A DNA stretch of 13,767 bases, from NCBI GenBank assembly GCA_031273545.1, contig JAISRQ010000119.1:1-13767 (forward strand). The letters are read 5' to 3'. The first letter of the stretch is position 1. Every line of letters starts with the position of its first letter. The notes below the pieces were generated by a model, which ran no database searches, was not told where the DNA came from, and saw only the letters and a list, made by a program, of their open reading frames with translations. The position numbers and the translations under genes are program-made. Origin of the DNA: Holosporales bacterium. Its GTDB lineage: Bacteria; Pseudomonadota; Alphaproteobacteria; BNTO01. Below are positions 7,931 through 13,767 of this stretch, in pieces.

Positions 7931-7933
7931 GCA

Positions 7934-9202
7934 CTACTTTCGTGTCACCCGCGTCAGGCCGCCCATATACGGCTGCAACACATCAGGCACCGCAATAGAC
8001 CCATCCTCCTGCTGATAATTCTCCATCACAGCAATAAGCGTCCGCCCGACAGCAAGTCCAGAGCCATTCAGCGTACAAACAAACTCCGCCTTTCCGCTCG
8101 CGTTCCCCTTATACCGAGCATTCATCCGCCGCGCCTGAAAATCCCCACAGCGCGAGCAGCTAGATATCTCCCGATACCGGCCTTGCCCTGGGAGCCACAC
8201 TTCGATGTCGTACGTCTTCTTTGCGCAGAACCCCATGTCCCCAGTGCACAGCTCCACTACCCGATAATGCAGCCCCAGCTTTTTAAGAATGTTTTCCGCC
8301 GAAGCCGTCATCCTGTCATGCTCGGCCTCCTCTTGCTCTGGGGTGACTATGCTCACAAGCTCCACCTTTTCAAATTGGCGCTGGCGGAACATCCCCTTCA
8401 TATCGCGCCCCGCAGACCCCGCCTCAGAACGGAAACACGGCGTAAGCGCTGTTACACGGATAGGAAGGTCCTTTTCCTGCAAAATCTCATCCCTGACCAA
8501 ATTCGTTAAGGACACTTCAGCCGTAGGGATCAGCCATTGATTTTCTGTAGTATGAAAGCAATCCTCTGCAAATTTCGGAAGCTGCCCTGTGCCATACATG
8601 CAATATTCATTCACAATAATTGGAACAAACATCTCCGTATACCCATGTTCAGACGTATGCGTATCCAACATAAATTGCGCAATGCTCCGCTCCAAACGCG
8701 CCAAAGGCCCCGACAATATCGTAAATCGCGCCCCAGACAACTTCGTCGCCGTTGCAACATCCAAGTACCCAAGATTCTCCCCAAGAACGTGGTGCTCTTT
8801 CGGCTCAAAGCCAAACGTTGGCGGCGTTCCATGCACCCTAAGCTGCTGGTTCTCCGTTTCATCCGCCCCGACAAATGTATCGCTAGCAGGAATATTTGGG
8901 ATGGACGACATCTTCGCATGCAGTGTGCTTTGCGCTTCAGATATCCGCGCCTCATATTCTGCAATTTTGTCACGAAGCTCTTGCCCAAGCTTTGTGTCGG
9001 CTTCGCTCATTGCTCCGCGTTTAGCTGCAATAGACTTCGCGAGATCATTCTTCTGCTCTTGAATAGCCTGTGCATCGGTAGTCAACTGACGAAGGGCAGC
9101 GTCCGCCTCAAGGATCTCCCTTGCGCACGGAGGCTTGCCCCGATCCTGAAGCGCCTTGTCCAAAACATCAGGCGCCAAACGTATCTTCTTTATGTCTAAC
9201 AT
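7934..9202 (-). CDS. serS: seryl-tRNA synthetase
   Basis: This class II synthetase charges tRNA-Ser with serine using ATP. Its 422 residues match the usual length. Residues 1 to about 105 form the N-terminal tRNA-binding coiled coil. The catalytic core then shows the TAEVSLTN serine-site motif, motif 2 as FRSEAGSAGRDMKGMFRQ followed by FEKVE, an EISSCSRCGDFQARRM segment, and motif 3 as NGSGLAVGRTLIAVMENYQ. All key motifs look intact. The ATG at 9202 is supported by AGGAG about ten bases upstream. The gene is convergent with the giant exported protein and ends at the edge of the tandem array at 7767-7930. It follows aroK on the same strand with an 83-bp gap that lacks a clear terminator. Confidence 0.97.
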   Translation of the reverse strand: MLDIKKIRLAPDVLDKALQDRGKPPCAREILEADAALRQLTTDAQAIQEQKNDLAKSIAAKRGAMSEADTKLGQELRDKIAEYEARISEAQSTLHAKMSSIPNIPASDTFVGADETENQQLRVHGTPPTFGFEPKEHHVLGENLGYLDVATATKLSGARFTILSGPLARLERSIAQFMLDTHTSEHGYTEMFVPIIVNEYCMYGTGQLPKFAEDCFHTTENQWLIPTAEVSLTNLVRDEILQEKDLPIRVTALTPCFRSEAGSAGRDMKGMFRQRQFEKVELVSIVTPEQEEAEHDRMTASAENILKKLGLHYRVVELCTGDMGFCAKKTYDIEVWLPGQGRYREISSCSRCGDFQARRMNARYKGNASGKAEFVCTLNGSGLAVGRTLIAVMENYQQEDGSIAVPDVLQPYMGGLTRVTRK

Positions 9203-9285
9203 GGCTTACACACTCCTAGTTCTTCTTGGGCATTAAGAGAGGACGTTAACCGTTCCCCCGAATACCCAGCAGGCCCCCCAAAACA

Positions 9286-9897
9286 TTAAATAGATTTAAG
9301 CACGCAGTGGTCTGGATAATGTTCCTTGACGAATTCGCTAACCGCATGAATAACTCTGTCCACTGTTGTATTCGTTGCTTCATCATATGTTTTCACATGT
9401 ATATCCGAACGCTCATACACAGGGTAACAAATACTTATCAAATTCTCTAAAGTACCTCGCTGATTCCCGTCCTGAATGAAAGGGCGGTCATTCCTCCTTG
9501 ATACGCGCGCTACAAGCGTTTCAAGGTCCGCATCCAGCCACACTGTAATGCTTTTATCTTTCAGCAACGCTTGAGTCTGTTCATCCAAAACGGACGACCC
9601 ACCCGTCGCTAATATGTGTGTAGGCAACTCCAGCAACCGCGCAATAACACGGCGCTCCCCACTTTTAAAGGCTTCTTCTCCAAAAACGGAGTAAATCTCT
9701 TTCATGGAACAACCAGCAGAAATTTCAACTTCTTGGTCTGAATCAAAAAACGAGAGCTCCAACTTTTTAGCTAAGCGCCGCCCAATACTTGTCTTTCCAC
9801 AGCCCATAAGCCCCACAAGCGCAATTGTCCTTGGGGGCATAAAACTAATCGTGGGTATCCCCTTACGAAATGGTTTGTAAAACTCCGACGACGTCAT
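9286..9897 (-). CDS. aroK: shikimate kinase
   Basis: Phosphorylates shikimate to shikimate 3-phosphate with ATP, the fifth step of the chorismate pathway, in the cytoplasm. The Walker A loop is GLMGCGKTS. It is followed by FFDSDQEVE (shikimate-binding Asp), FGEEAFKSGERRVI (shikimate-binding Arg), ATGGSSVL, RNDRPFI (lid Arg) and YPVYERSDI. The usual GGG of the Walker B-like motif reads GGS. Starting at ATG 9897 gives 203 residues: an AAGGAG sits five bases upstream, whereas the GTG at 9903 would overlap that site, and the internal ATG at 9840 has no ribosome site. The N-terminus is about 20 residues longer than in many AroK proteins. The common partner aroB is not adjacent; hfq lies upstream and serS downstream on the same strand. 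Confidence 0.95.
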   Translation of the reverse strand: MTSSEFYKPFRKGIPTISFMPPRTIALVGLMGCGKTSIGRRLAKKLELSFFDSDQEVEISAGCSMKEIYSVFGEEAFKSGERRVIARLLELPTHILATGGSSVLDEQTQALLKDKSITVWLDADLETLVARVSRRNDRPFIQDGNQRGTLENLISICYPVYERSDIHVKTYDEATNTTVDRVIHAVSEFVKEHYPDHCVLKSI

Positions 9898-9902
9898 GAC
9901 CA

Positions 9903-9908
9903 CTCCTT
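9903..9908 (-). promoter_or_regulatory. ribosome binding site deciding the aroK start
   Basis: AAGGAG on the minus strand lies five bases before the ATG at 9897-9895. An in-frame GTG at 9903-9901 overlaps the site by one base, so the downstream ATG is the better start. Confidence 0.7.
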
Positions 9909-9959
9909 AGTAAAAAATATTAATATCCCAACCTCGATACATCCCTATGCACCAGCTGC

Positions 9960-9965
9960 ATTATA
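9960..9965 (-). promoter_or_regulatory. candidate -10 element for aroK
   Basis: A perfect TATAAT on the minus strand lies about 63 bases upstream of the aroK ATG, in the 156-bp gap after hfq. No good -35 hexamer is seen at 16-18 bases (TACTAA at 17). It would give aroK, and perhaps serS, a promoter separate from hfq. Confidence 0.35.
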
Positions 9966-10053
9966 CACAAAATACCGTTTCCTTAGTAGGATGATTTACA
10001 ATACATTCACGTAAAAAGCGAGTTGGCACGTATCCCTCCACTTATCTACTTTA

Positions 10054-10272
10054 TTACTGACCTTCCCCTTTGTTCTGTGGAACGATTGTCGATATCGCTT
10101 GACGGTACAACAGCTGAACGCTCTGCTCCCTTACCAGCACAATGGAAACTTCATCAAATTCGGAAACAACCCCCTGAAGCTTTACGCCGTTTATAAGAAA
10201 TATAATCACGGGAATTTTGTTGTCAACCAAATCATTCATAAACCTATCGTATATTTTACTGTCTTTTGCCAT
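10054..10272 (-). CDS. hfq: RNA chaperone Hfq (diverged)
   Basis: This 72-residue Sm-like protein normally forms a hexamer that binds small RNAs and A-rich mRNA sites. It starts MAKDSKIYDRFMNDL, then Sm1 as VIIFLINGVKLQGVVSEFD and Sm2 as YRQAISTIVP. The loop between them is one residue longer than in E. coli Hfq, as in alphaproteobacteria. Distal-face residues (Phe25, Gly29, Lys31, Gln33) are kept. The proximal YKH motif reads YRQ, position 42 is Val instead of Phe, and the basic rim (Arg-Arg or Arg-Lys at 16-17) is Val-Asp. The C-terminal tail is very short. ATG 10272 has a strong AAGGAG eight bases upstream. The fold is secure; the altered RNA-binding faces suggest changed or reduced activity, which is inference. 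Confidence 0.92.
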   Translation of the reverse strand: MAKDSKIYDRFMNDLVDNKIPVIIFLINGVKLQGVVSEFDEVSIVLVREQSVQLLYRQAISTIVPQNKGEGQ

Positions 10273-10676
10273 TTTTTATTCTCCTTATGTGCACACGAGG
10301 CGATCGCTCTGTGTTATTTAGTTTGATCTCCTTGGGTGTGCGGATCATCGCTTTTTTTACATTTTATCCTTAGAAGGTTCCCAAAAATTGTTAAGAGTAC
10401 TGTTAATCCGTCCAACCAGCAATCCTTATAAACCCTATTCCTTTATAATGGAACAATTTTGTTTAATGTGGCAACATTTATGTTACGTATTTTGAATTTT
10501 TTTATGAAACGCACTAGGAAAAGGTCCTGTGAACATTGCACAAGGATAGAGTGTAAACCTGCCTATATGAATTTTTCTGAGCCTGTAGATGCGATTATTT
10601 AGAGCTTGCCGATGCCAGAAATAGCGAGGACAAAAACGATTGCTGACCAAAAACTGAAAAATCACAAGCACTCGTT
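10273..10676. other. intergenic stretch upstream of hfq with no supported gene
   Basis: This stretch should hold the hfq promoter, but I cannot assign one confidently on the minus strand. A TATAAT at 10444-10449 on the plus strand has no good -35 and no gene after it. Pairing between TGAT-CC and GG-ATCA around 10324-10347 precedes T7 on the plus strand, but no plus-strand gene precedes it. GTTAAG and GTTAAT at 10390-10406 have TTAA-N8-TTAA spacing, one base longer than a CtrA box. Short open frames here lack ribosome sites. Confidence 0.4.
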
Positions 10677-10768
10677 AAAAAAGTCCATAATCTTTTGGAA
10701 AGTAAGTGTATTGTGCTAAAAAGTCCATAATCTTTCAGGACGCAAATATAACCAGGGGGTTCCGAGTA
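10677..10768 (+). repeat. two tandem copies of the dispersed intergenic repeat
   Basis: AAAAAGTCCATAATCTTT occurs at 10679 and 10719, 40 bp apart. The first copy continues TGGAAAGTAAGTGTA and the second CAGGACGCAAATATA followed by CCAGGGGG. Both align with the copies at 13165-13214 and 13264-13312. Confidence 0.8.
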
Positions 10769-10781
10769 CACATCCCCCCTG
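10753..10781 (-). terminator. hairpin after dksA, possible terminator
   Basis: CAGGGGG (10753-10759) pairs perfectly with CCCCCTG (10775-10781) across a 15-base loop, about 40 bases past the dksA stop. The minus-strand sequence after the stem is GTTATATTTG, only moderately T-rich, so termination is plausible but not certain. The stem overlaps a repeat copy. Confidence 0.4.
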
Positions 10782-10819
10782 AAAAATCCAGCACAAACAC
10801 TTCATCTTTGCAGCACAGC

Positions 10820-11320
10820 CTATTCGGAATATTCCTTCTCTTTACGCTCATGACGCTCTTGAGCTTCGATGCTTAATGTCGCAATAGGACGCGCATCCAA
10901 ACGCTTTAACGAAATAGGCTCCCCTGTTTCTTCGCAGTAGCCATAATTTCCATCCTCGATCCGCTGTAACGCTTCATCTATCTTGTGAATCAGCTTTCTT
11001 TCGCGATCCCTTGTTCGAAGCTCAAGAGACTGGCTAACTGCATTGCACGCAACGTCAATCGAGTCCGCAGCAGACAAAGTTCCCGGCAAATGTTCAATCG
11101 TTTCTTGCATTTCTGCCAAAAGTTGTTTCTTCCAACTTAATAGTTTTTTCTTGAAATACGCCAATTGTAATGGGTTCATGAAAGGGTCATCTTCGGACAA
11201 AGTATACCCTTCTGGAACGTCATCCGGAATACCCCCACCAACAATGGCCGCACTTACTCGGGCCACCGGAACATCTGGTGTAATTGCTAAAACCCGTTCT
11301 TCATTTAATGCTCGATTCAT
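10820..11320 (-). CDS. dksA: RNA polymerase-binding transcription factor DksA
   Basis: DksA enters the RNA polymerase secondary channel and, with ppGpp, mediates the stringent response. The 166 residues contain FMNPLQLAYFKKKLLSWK (start of the coiled coil, about 47-64) and the tip motif D86-S-I-D89-V-A91, matching the required DxxDxA. The C-terminal region is YGYCEETGEPISLKRL followed by ARPIATLSIEAQERHE. Only one of the four zinc-finger cysteines of E. coli DksA is kept, as is common in alphaproteobacteria. The ATG at 11320 has TAGGAG five to six bases upstream. The gene stands alone, with hfq 547 bp downstream on the same strand and an accessory repeat region upstream. It looks functional. 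Confidence 0.95.
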   Translation of the reverse strand: MNRALNEERVLAITPDVPVARVSAAIVGGGIPDDVPEGYTLSEDDPFMNPLQLAYFKKKLLSWKKQLLAEMQETIEHLPGTLSAADSIDVACNAVSQSLELRTRDRERKLIHKIDEALQRIEDGNYGYCEETGEPISLKRLDARPIATLSIEAQERHERKEKEYSE

Positions 11321-11496
11321 CTTCGTCTCCTAACTGTTGTCGTTTATGCTATAAACTAACTTTTAAATAACAACTCATCATTCTTTAATTAGAAACAATA
11401 TACTCAAAAAAGGCAACCCCGCAAATGCGCCCGTTGAGCCCCTTAAAATAAAAGCAGACAAAAAAATAAGAATTTATAAATCCATCCAATCCCAAT

Positions 11497-11690
11497 GAGC
11501 CAGGCGTGTCACGGGGGCGACCTTACTCCTATTTCACGTAGGCGAGGCGTGAAGGGGGCGGTCCTTAGTCCTATTTCACGTAAGCCAAGCGTATCACGGG
11601 GGCAATCCGATAAGCCGAGCTTTCATAAACTCTATTCCATACGGACCAGGCGTGTCATAAAGAGCGGCTTCCAGTTCATTTCCGGAATAA
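11497..11690. repeat. degenerate direct repeats of about 42-43 bp upstream of dksA
   Basis: Related units carry C/G-A-R-GCGTG/ATCACGGGGGC-like starts, at 11501, 11544 and 11586 (spacings 43 and 42), with a fourth (CAGGCGTGTCATAAAG) at 11647. Units 1 and 2 share CCTATTTCACGTA at their ends. The fourth unit resembles the GTCAT...GCGG.TTCCAG pattern of REP-type elements. A long plus-strand open frame across them appears to be a by-product of the repeats. Confidence 0.6.
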
Positions 11691-11721
11691 ACACAAAGAC
11701 TAGCCCCCCGCGAATATCAAC

Positions 11722-11763
11722 ATTTACGTCCTTTTCCCGAAAGATTACGAATTTTTCGGGCCC
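11722..11763 (-). repeat. inverted copy of the dispersed repeat with a perfect hairpin
   Basis: The minus strand reads ATTCGTAATCTTTCGGG, the repeat core in reverse orientation. CCCGAAA (11736-11742) pairs with TTTCGGG (11754-11760) across an 11-base loop. The arm AAGATTACGAATTTTT also pairs imperfectly with AAAAAAATTCCTGCGAATCTT downstream (to about 11783), giving a longer imperfect hairpin. Confidence 0.6.
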
Positions 11764-11795
11764 AAAAAAATTCCTGCGAATCTTCATTTCCTGAC

Positions 11796-11845
11796 CAGTA
11801 ATTCTTTTTGGCCCCCCGAGGGTACGCCCTCATGCGTAAAAACCT
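11796..11845 (+). repeat. dispersed repeat copy abutting the 3' end of the 340-aa gene
   Basis: CTTTTTGG, then TACGCCCTCATGCGTAAAAA, parallels CTTTTTGG and TACGCCCAAGAGCGTAAAAA at 12984-13023. It contains a GAGGG-TACG-CCCTC hairpin (11818-11831). It ends at the stop codon of the exported protein gene, so the gene lies between two related copies in direct orientation. Confidence 0.55.
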
Positions 11846-12868
11846 CTATCCCAAAATGGAACGTGAGTTTGTCTGTATACGAGGCTCAAAGTACCTGAGG
11901 TTATTAATCAAACTCTTGGTATATCTCAGATCAGCGTCAGCGTCCTCTATTTCTTGGGTTAATTTATTATATCTATCCTTATCCTCATCTTCGCGGCCAA
12001 GGCCATTACGCTCAGCTTTAGCGTCTACAATTCTATCTCGAAGAGAATCAGCTAAAACGCACGCCGCTTGAAGCACTGAAAAGAAAACGTCACTAGGTCC
12101 AGATACCCCAAATAAACCTTCAATCGCTTTAACCCTCGGTTCCGTCACCTTTCTAGTGCTTGCGTTCCTTCTATATTCGAGATAGTTATCGATGTAATCC
12201 TTAAATGCCGCAGCCAACAACCTCAGTGAACCGACCCGCTTCGACGTAATATCTTTTTTTGGAAAATATTCTGAAACACCACCCTGATGATTGAATTCGT
12301 TATCGACACCATCAAGGATTGACTTGGGAGCGCCTTGTAGTTTACTTGCGTTTTTCCTTGTGCTACGACTCTTAGAACCTGAGAGCTCATCACGCAACTC
12401 CTCTAAACAGTTGTAAATCTTAACAAACGTCTCGTCATCCTTTGGATATTTTTTTCTTAAATAGACTGCAGTCTTGATAGCACCATTGTATGCGGCTTCT
12501 CTCCCGCGACCGCCAATAATCCCTCCGAGACTGAGTGTCTTCTCCATACTGGCTTTTTCACTTGCTAAGCGCTTTTGCTCTTTTTTATCTGTCGTCGATT
12601 GGTATTTACCTAGTATATCCAGGTAATCTACCAAATAGTCACGTAAACTTCCAGGGGTCCTGATCGATGATTTCTCGCCCCCCTTATATGAGGCTGAGCT
12701 AGCACTAGGGAGTAAAGAGCAATTCTCATCCAACCCGCGAAGCAAGTCTTTAGCTAACTTTTCTCCGCCCCCCTTCGAGCGCGAACTTGCACTCGACCGA
12801 CTCGCATAAACGTACGCTCCATCAACGAACGTACAAACCAGTAAACAAGATAATAATATTTTCTTCAT
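11846..12868 (-). CDS. exported protein with internal duplication (340 aa), function unknown
   Basis: I do not recognise this family. Residues 1-22 are a Sec signal peptide (MKKILLSCLLVCTF, cleavage likely after VYA). A Ser/Gly-rich region (23-70) repeats an SASS..KGGGEK motif. Two similar, mostly helical, basic segments follow: about 74-160 and 213-330. The first begins LRDYLVDYL and contains ASMEKTLSLGG, then AYNGAIKTAVYLRK. The second begins FKDYIDNYLEY and contains VKAIEGLFGVSG, then FFSVLQAACVLADSLRD. This suggests duplication of one domain. There are few Cys and no further membrane segment. The ATG at 12868 has only a weak GGA eight to nine bases upstream. A near-match CtrA box lies about 50-65 bases upstream and repeat copies lie on both sides. 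Transfer or assembly by repeat-mediated events is possible, but not shown. Confidence 0.75.
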   Translation of the reverse strand: MKKILLSCLLVCTFVDGAYVYASRSSASSRSKGGGEKLAKDLLRGLDENCSLLPSASSASYKGGEKSSIRTPGSLRDYLVDYLDILGKYQSTTDKKEQKRLASEKASMEKTLSLGGIIGGRGREAAYNGAIKTAVYLRKKYPKDDETFVKIYNCLEELRDELSGSKSRSTRKNASKLQGAPKSILDGVDNEFNHQGGVSEYFPKKDITSKRVGSLRLLAAAFKDYIDNYLEYRRNASTRKVTEPRVKAIEGLFGVSGPSDVFFSVLQAACVLADSLRDRIVDAKAERNGLGREDEDKDRYNKLTQEIEDADADLRYTKSLINNLRYFEPRIQTNSRSILG

Positions 12869-12917
12869 GATCTATTCCAGTACTCACTACAACTACTATT
12901 AATAGTTGCATATATTG

Positions 12918-12933
12918 GTAAAGAAACAGTTAA
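12918..12933 (-). promoter_or_regulatory. near-match CtrA-type box upstream of the 340-aa exported protein gene
   Basis: On the minus strand the sequence is TTAA-CTGTTTC-TTTACC. This is TTAA-N7-TTAAC with one mismatch in the second half, about 50-65 bases before the ATG at 12868. It resembles the placement of the two perfect boxes at 2736-2752 and 2833-2849, but the match is weaker and could be chance. Confidence 0.3.
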
Positions 12934-12974
12934 TATGCGTCATTTATCTTTATAAATAGACAAACTCATCAAGT

Positions 12975-13026
12975 GATTGTGGACTTTTTGGGGATTTAGG
13001 AGTACGCCCAAGAGCGTAAAAATACC
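12975..13026 (+). repeat. dispersed repeat copy upstream of the 340-aa gene
   Basis: CTTTTTGGGGATTTAGGAGT then ACGCCCAAGAGCGTAAAAAT aligns both with 11796-11845 and with CTTTTGGGGATTAAGTATAC in the 13264-13312 copy, tying these together as one family. Decayed continuations (AAAAATACCAGATTTTA near 13019 and AAAAATCCAGGATTTTA near 13091) follow. Confidence 0.55.
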
Positions 13027-13164
13027 AGATTTTAGCAAGGGCTATAAAAATCAATGTTCCACTAGAGTGGCGTCGATTATTGTTTACAACAAAAATCCAG
13101 GATTTTATCGCGTTTGAGGACCCACTACGGACAAAAAACCGAATAATCGTACGCGTTCGTTCTC

Positions 13165-13214
13165 AAAAAAAAGTCCGTAATCTTTTGGGAAGCAAGTATA
13201 CACCGAGGGCCCTC
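13165..13214 (+). repeat. dispersed intergenic repeat copy
   Basis: AAGTCCGTAATCTTTTGGG then AAGCAAGTATACACCGAGGG closely matches the tandem pair at 10677-10768. It ends in the palindrome GAGGGCCCTC. Confidence 0.8.
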
Positions 13215-13263
13215 AAAAATTTTGGGAAAGAAGATACAAAAATAGCAAATGTTTTGACTTTCA

Positions 13264-13312
13264 AGAAAACCCGTAATCTTTTGGGGATTAAGTATACCGG
13301 GAGCCCCGAAGA
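13264..13312 (+). repeat. dispersed intergenic repeat copy
   Basis: ACCCGTAATCTTTTGGGGAT then TAAGTATACCGGGAGCCCC aligns with the copy at 13165-13214, 96 bp upstream. Together the two put similar peptides (KKVRNLLGSKYT, KKTRNLLGIKYT) in one plus-strand frame, but no ribosome site or gene supports translation. Confidence 0.8.
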
Positions 13313-13419
13313 GTAATGATTGCGAACATTTGAGCAGACTAAACGCGTGTATTCTGCCATTGGTCCGCATTCATTTGGGCCCCCGATTATTTGGTGAGAA
13401 ACAACTCGCTATAGCGTCC

Positions 13420-13767
13420 TTACGCTTTATCTCGCAATCCTGCATATTTGAGCATGCTCACCACTTCATACCTTTTTTGCAAATACTGCTCAGGCTCCAT
13501 CAAAGAATACTTACACGCATGCACCAGAGGAGACAGGAGGCCATCTATTTCGTGAAAAAAAGTCAAACATTCTTCGTCTTCCGCATTCATGCCTTTAAAA
13601 TCTGACTCGAGTCCATAAATTAGGTGGCGGCTAAATAACTCTGGACAAATTATCCCTGTATATACACCAAGTACTTTGCGAATTGTACCATCTATTTTAT
13701 GTATTTCATATTCGTTATAATCGGGATCTTCTAGCAATTCGTCCACCTGTCTATGGAGATTCCTAAG
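13420..13767 (-). CDS. C-terminal part of an unidentified protein, 5' end outside the window
   Basis: The minus-strand frame is open from the window edge to TAA at 13422-13420, giving at least 115 residues. A GTG at 13746 is in frame, but the frame continues upstream, so the true start is probably outside. The sequence is acidic and mixed, without signal peptide, membrane segment or low complexity. It includes DPDYNEYEIHKIDGTIRKVL, a GIICPELFSRHLIYGLESD stretch, and a helical C-terminus (EPEQYLQKRYEVVSMLKYAG). I recognise no family or catalytic motif. Balanced composition and length make it a likely real gene rather than a chance frame, with moderate certainty. Confidence 0.55.
   Translation of the reverse strand, partial: LRNLHRQVDELLEDPDYNEYEIHKIDGTIRKVLGVYTGIICPELFSRHLIYGLESDFKGMNAEDEECLTFFHEIDGLLSPLVHACKYSLMEPEQYLQKRYEVVSMLKYAGLRDKA

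Noticed and set aside
7892..9199. Long plus-strand open frames over serS
   Set aside because: They overlap a full-length SerS with all motifs intact. Their Arg/Pro-rich composition is typical of antisense shadows.
10390..10406. Possible CtrA box upstream of hfq (GTTAAG...GTTAAT)
   Set aside because: The spacing between TTAA halves is eight bases rather than seven, and neither half carries the trailing C.
10483..10671. 62-codon minus-strand frame, and a 32-codon plus-strand frame from 10504 with a CxxC motif
   Set aside because: Neither has a Shine-Dalgarno sequence, recognisable family or convincing composition. The CxxC frame lacks a second Cys pair.
10450..10680. Small RNA or tRNA gene
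   Set aside because: No cloverleaf or known RNA core was found. Only a weak AACAT-TT-ATGTT hairpin is visible.
11495..11794. 99-codon plus-strand open frame
   Set aside because: It runs through the degenerate direct repeats and the inverted repeat. Its repeated PISR peptides come from the DNA repeat, and there is no ribosome site.
13080..13316. 78-codon plus-strand open frame with KK.RNLLG.KYT twice
   Set aside because: The similarity comes from two copies of the dispersed intergenic repeat, with no ribosome site and no related protein recognised.

Overview
The window looks like an alphaproteobacterial chromosome segment of moderate to low GC (about 40-45 % by eye). Four signs point there: a 72-aa Hfq with the one-residue-longer loop usual in alphaproteobacteria, a DksA whose zinc-finger region keeps only one cysteine (the alphaproteobacterial CEETGEP form), an EI-Ntr (PtsP) tail of alphaproteobacterial type, and two perfect TTAA-N7-TTAA boxes matching the CtrA consensus. 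Three large secreted proteins without recognisable housekeeping roles, decayed repeat families and several eroded housekeeping motifs suggest a host-associated or intracellular lineage (Holosporales- or Rickettsiales-like). The lineage is inference.

Left part (1-7744): the 3' end of ptsP, then two divergent genes for exported proteins. The minus-strand gene (861-2687) encodes a 608-aa protein with a signal peptide, a long Ser/Arg-rich disordered region dense in eukaryotic basophilic-kinase consensus sites, a C-terminal YiiX-like permuted papain domain, and a Cys-rich tail. The plus-strand gene (2900-7744) encodes a 1614-aa exported, mostly helical protein with recurring Cys-anchored segments and an acidic Pro/Glu/Ala linker. 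Their 212-bp shared upstream region carries two CtrA-type boxes, each about 48-50 bp from one start codon. This cell-cycle-regulator-controlled pair of candidate host-interaction proteins is the main candidate for an undescribed system.

Middle part (7745-11320): a four-unit tandem repeat separates the giant gene from a minus-strand housekeeping group: serS, aroK, hfq and, after a 547-bp gap, dksA. Each has a good Shine-Dalgarno sequence. AroK, Hfq and PtsP each carry substitutions or losses in normally conserved motifs, while SerS and the DksA tip motif are intact. Hfq, DksA and EI-Ntr are global regulators, but the genes are otherwise functionally unrelated.

Right part (11321-13767): an accessory region rich in decayed repeats surrounds a gene for a 340-aa exported protein with an apparent internal duplication and a near-match CtrA box upstream. 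A 5'-truncated minus-strand gene of unknown function closes the window. A dispersed intergenic repeat with core CCGTAATCTTTTGGGGA occurs in at least eight decayed copies, mostly here, with one copy just downstream of the 608-aa gene. No tRNA, rRNA, CRISPR array or intact insertion sequence was seen.
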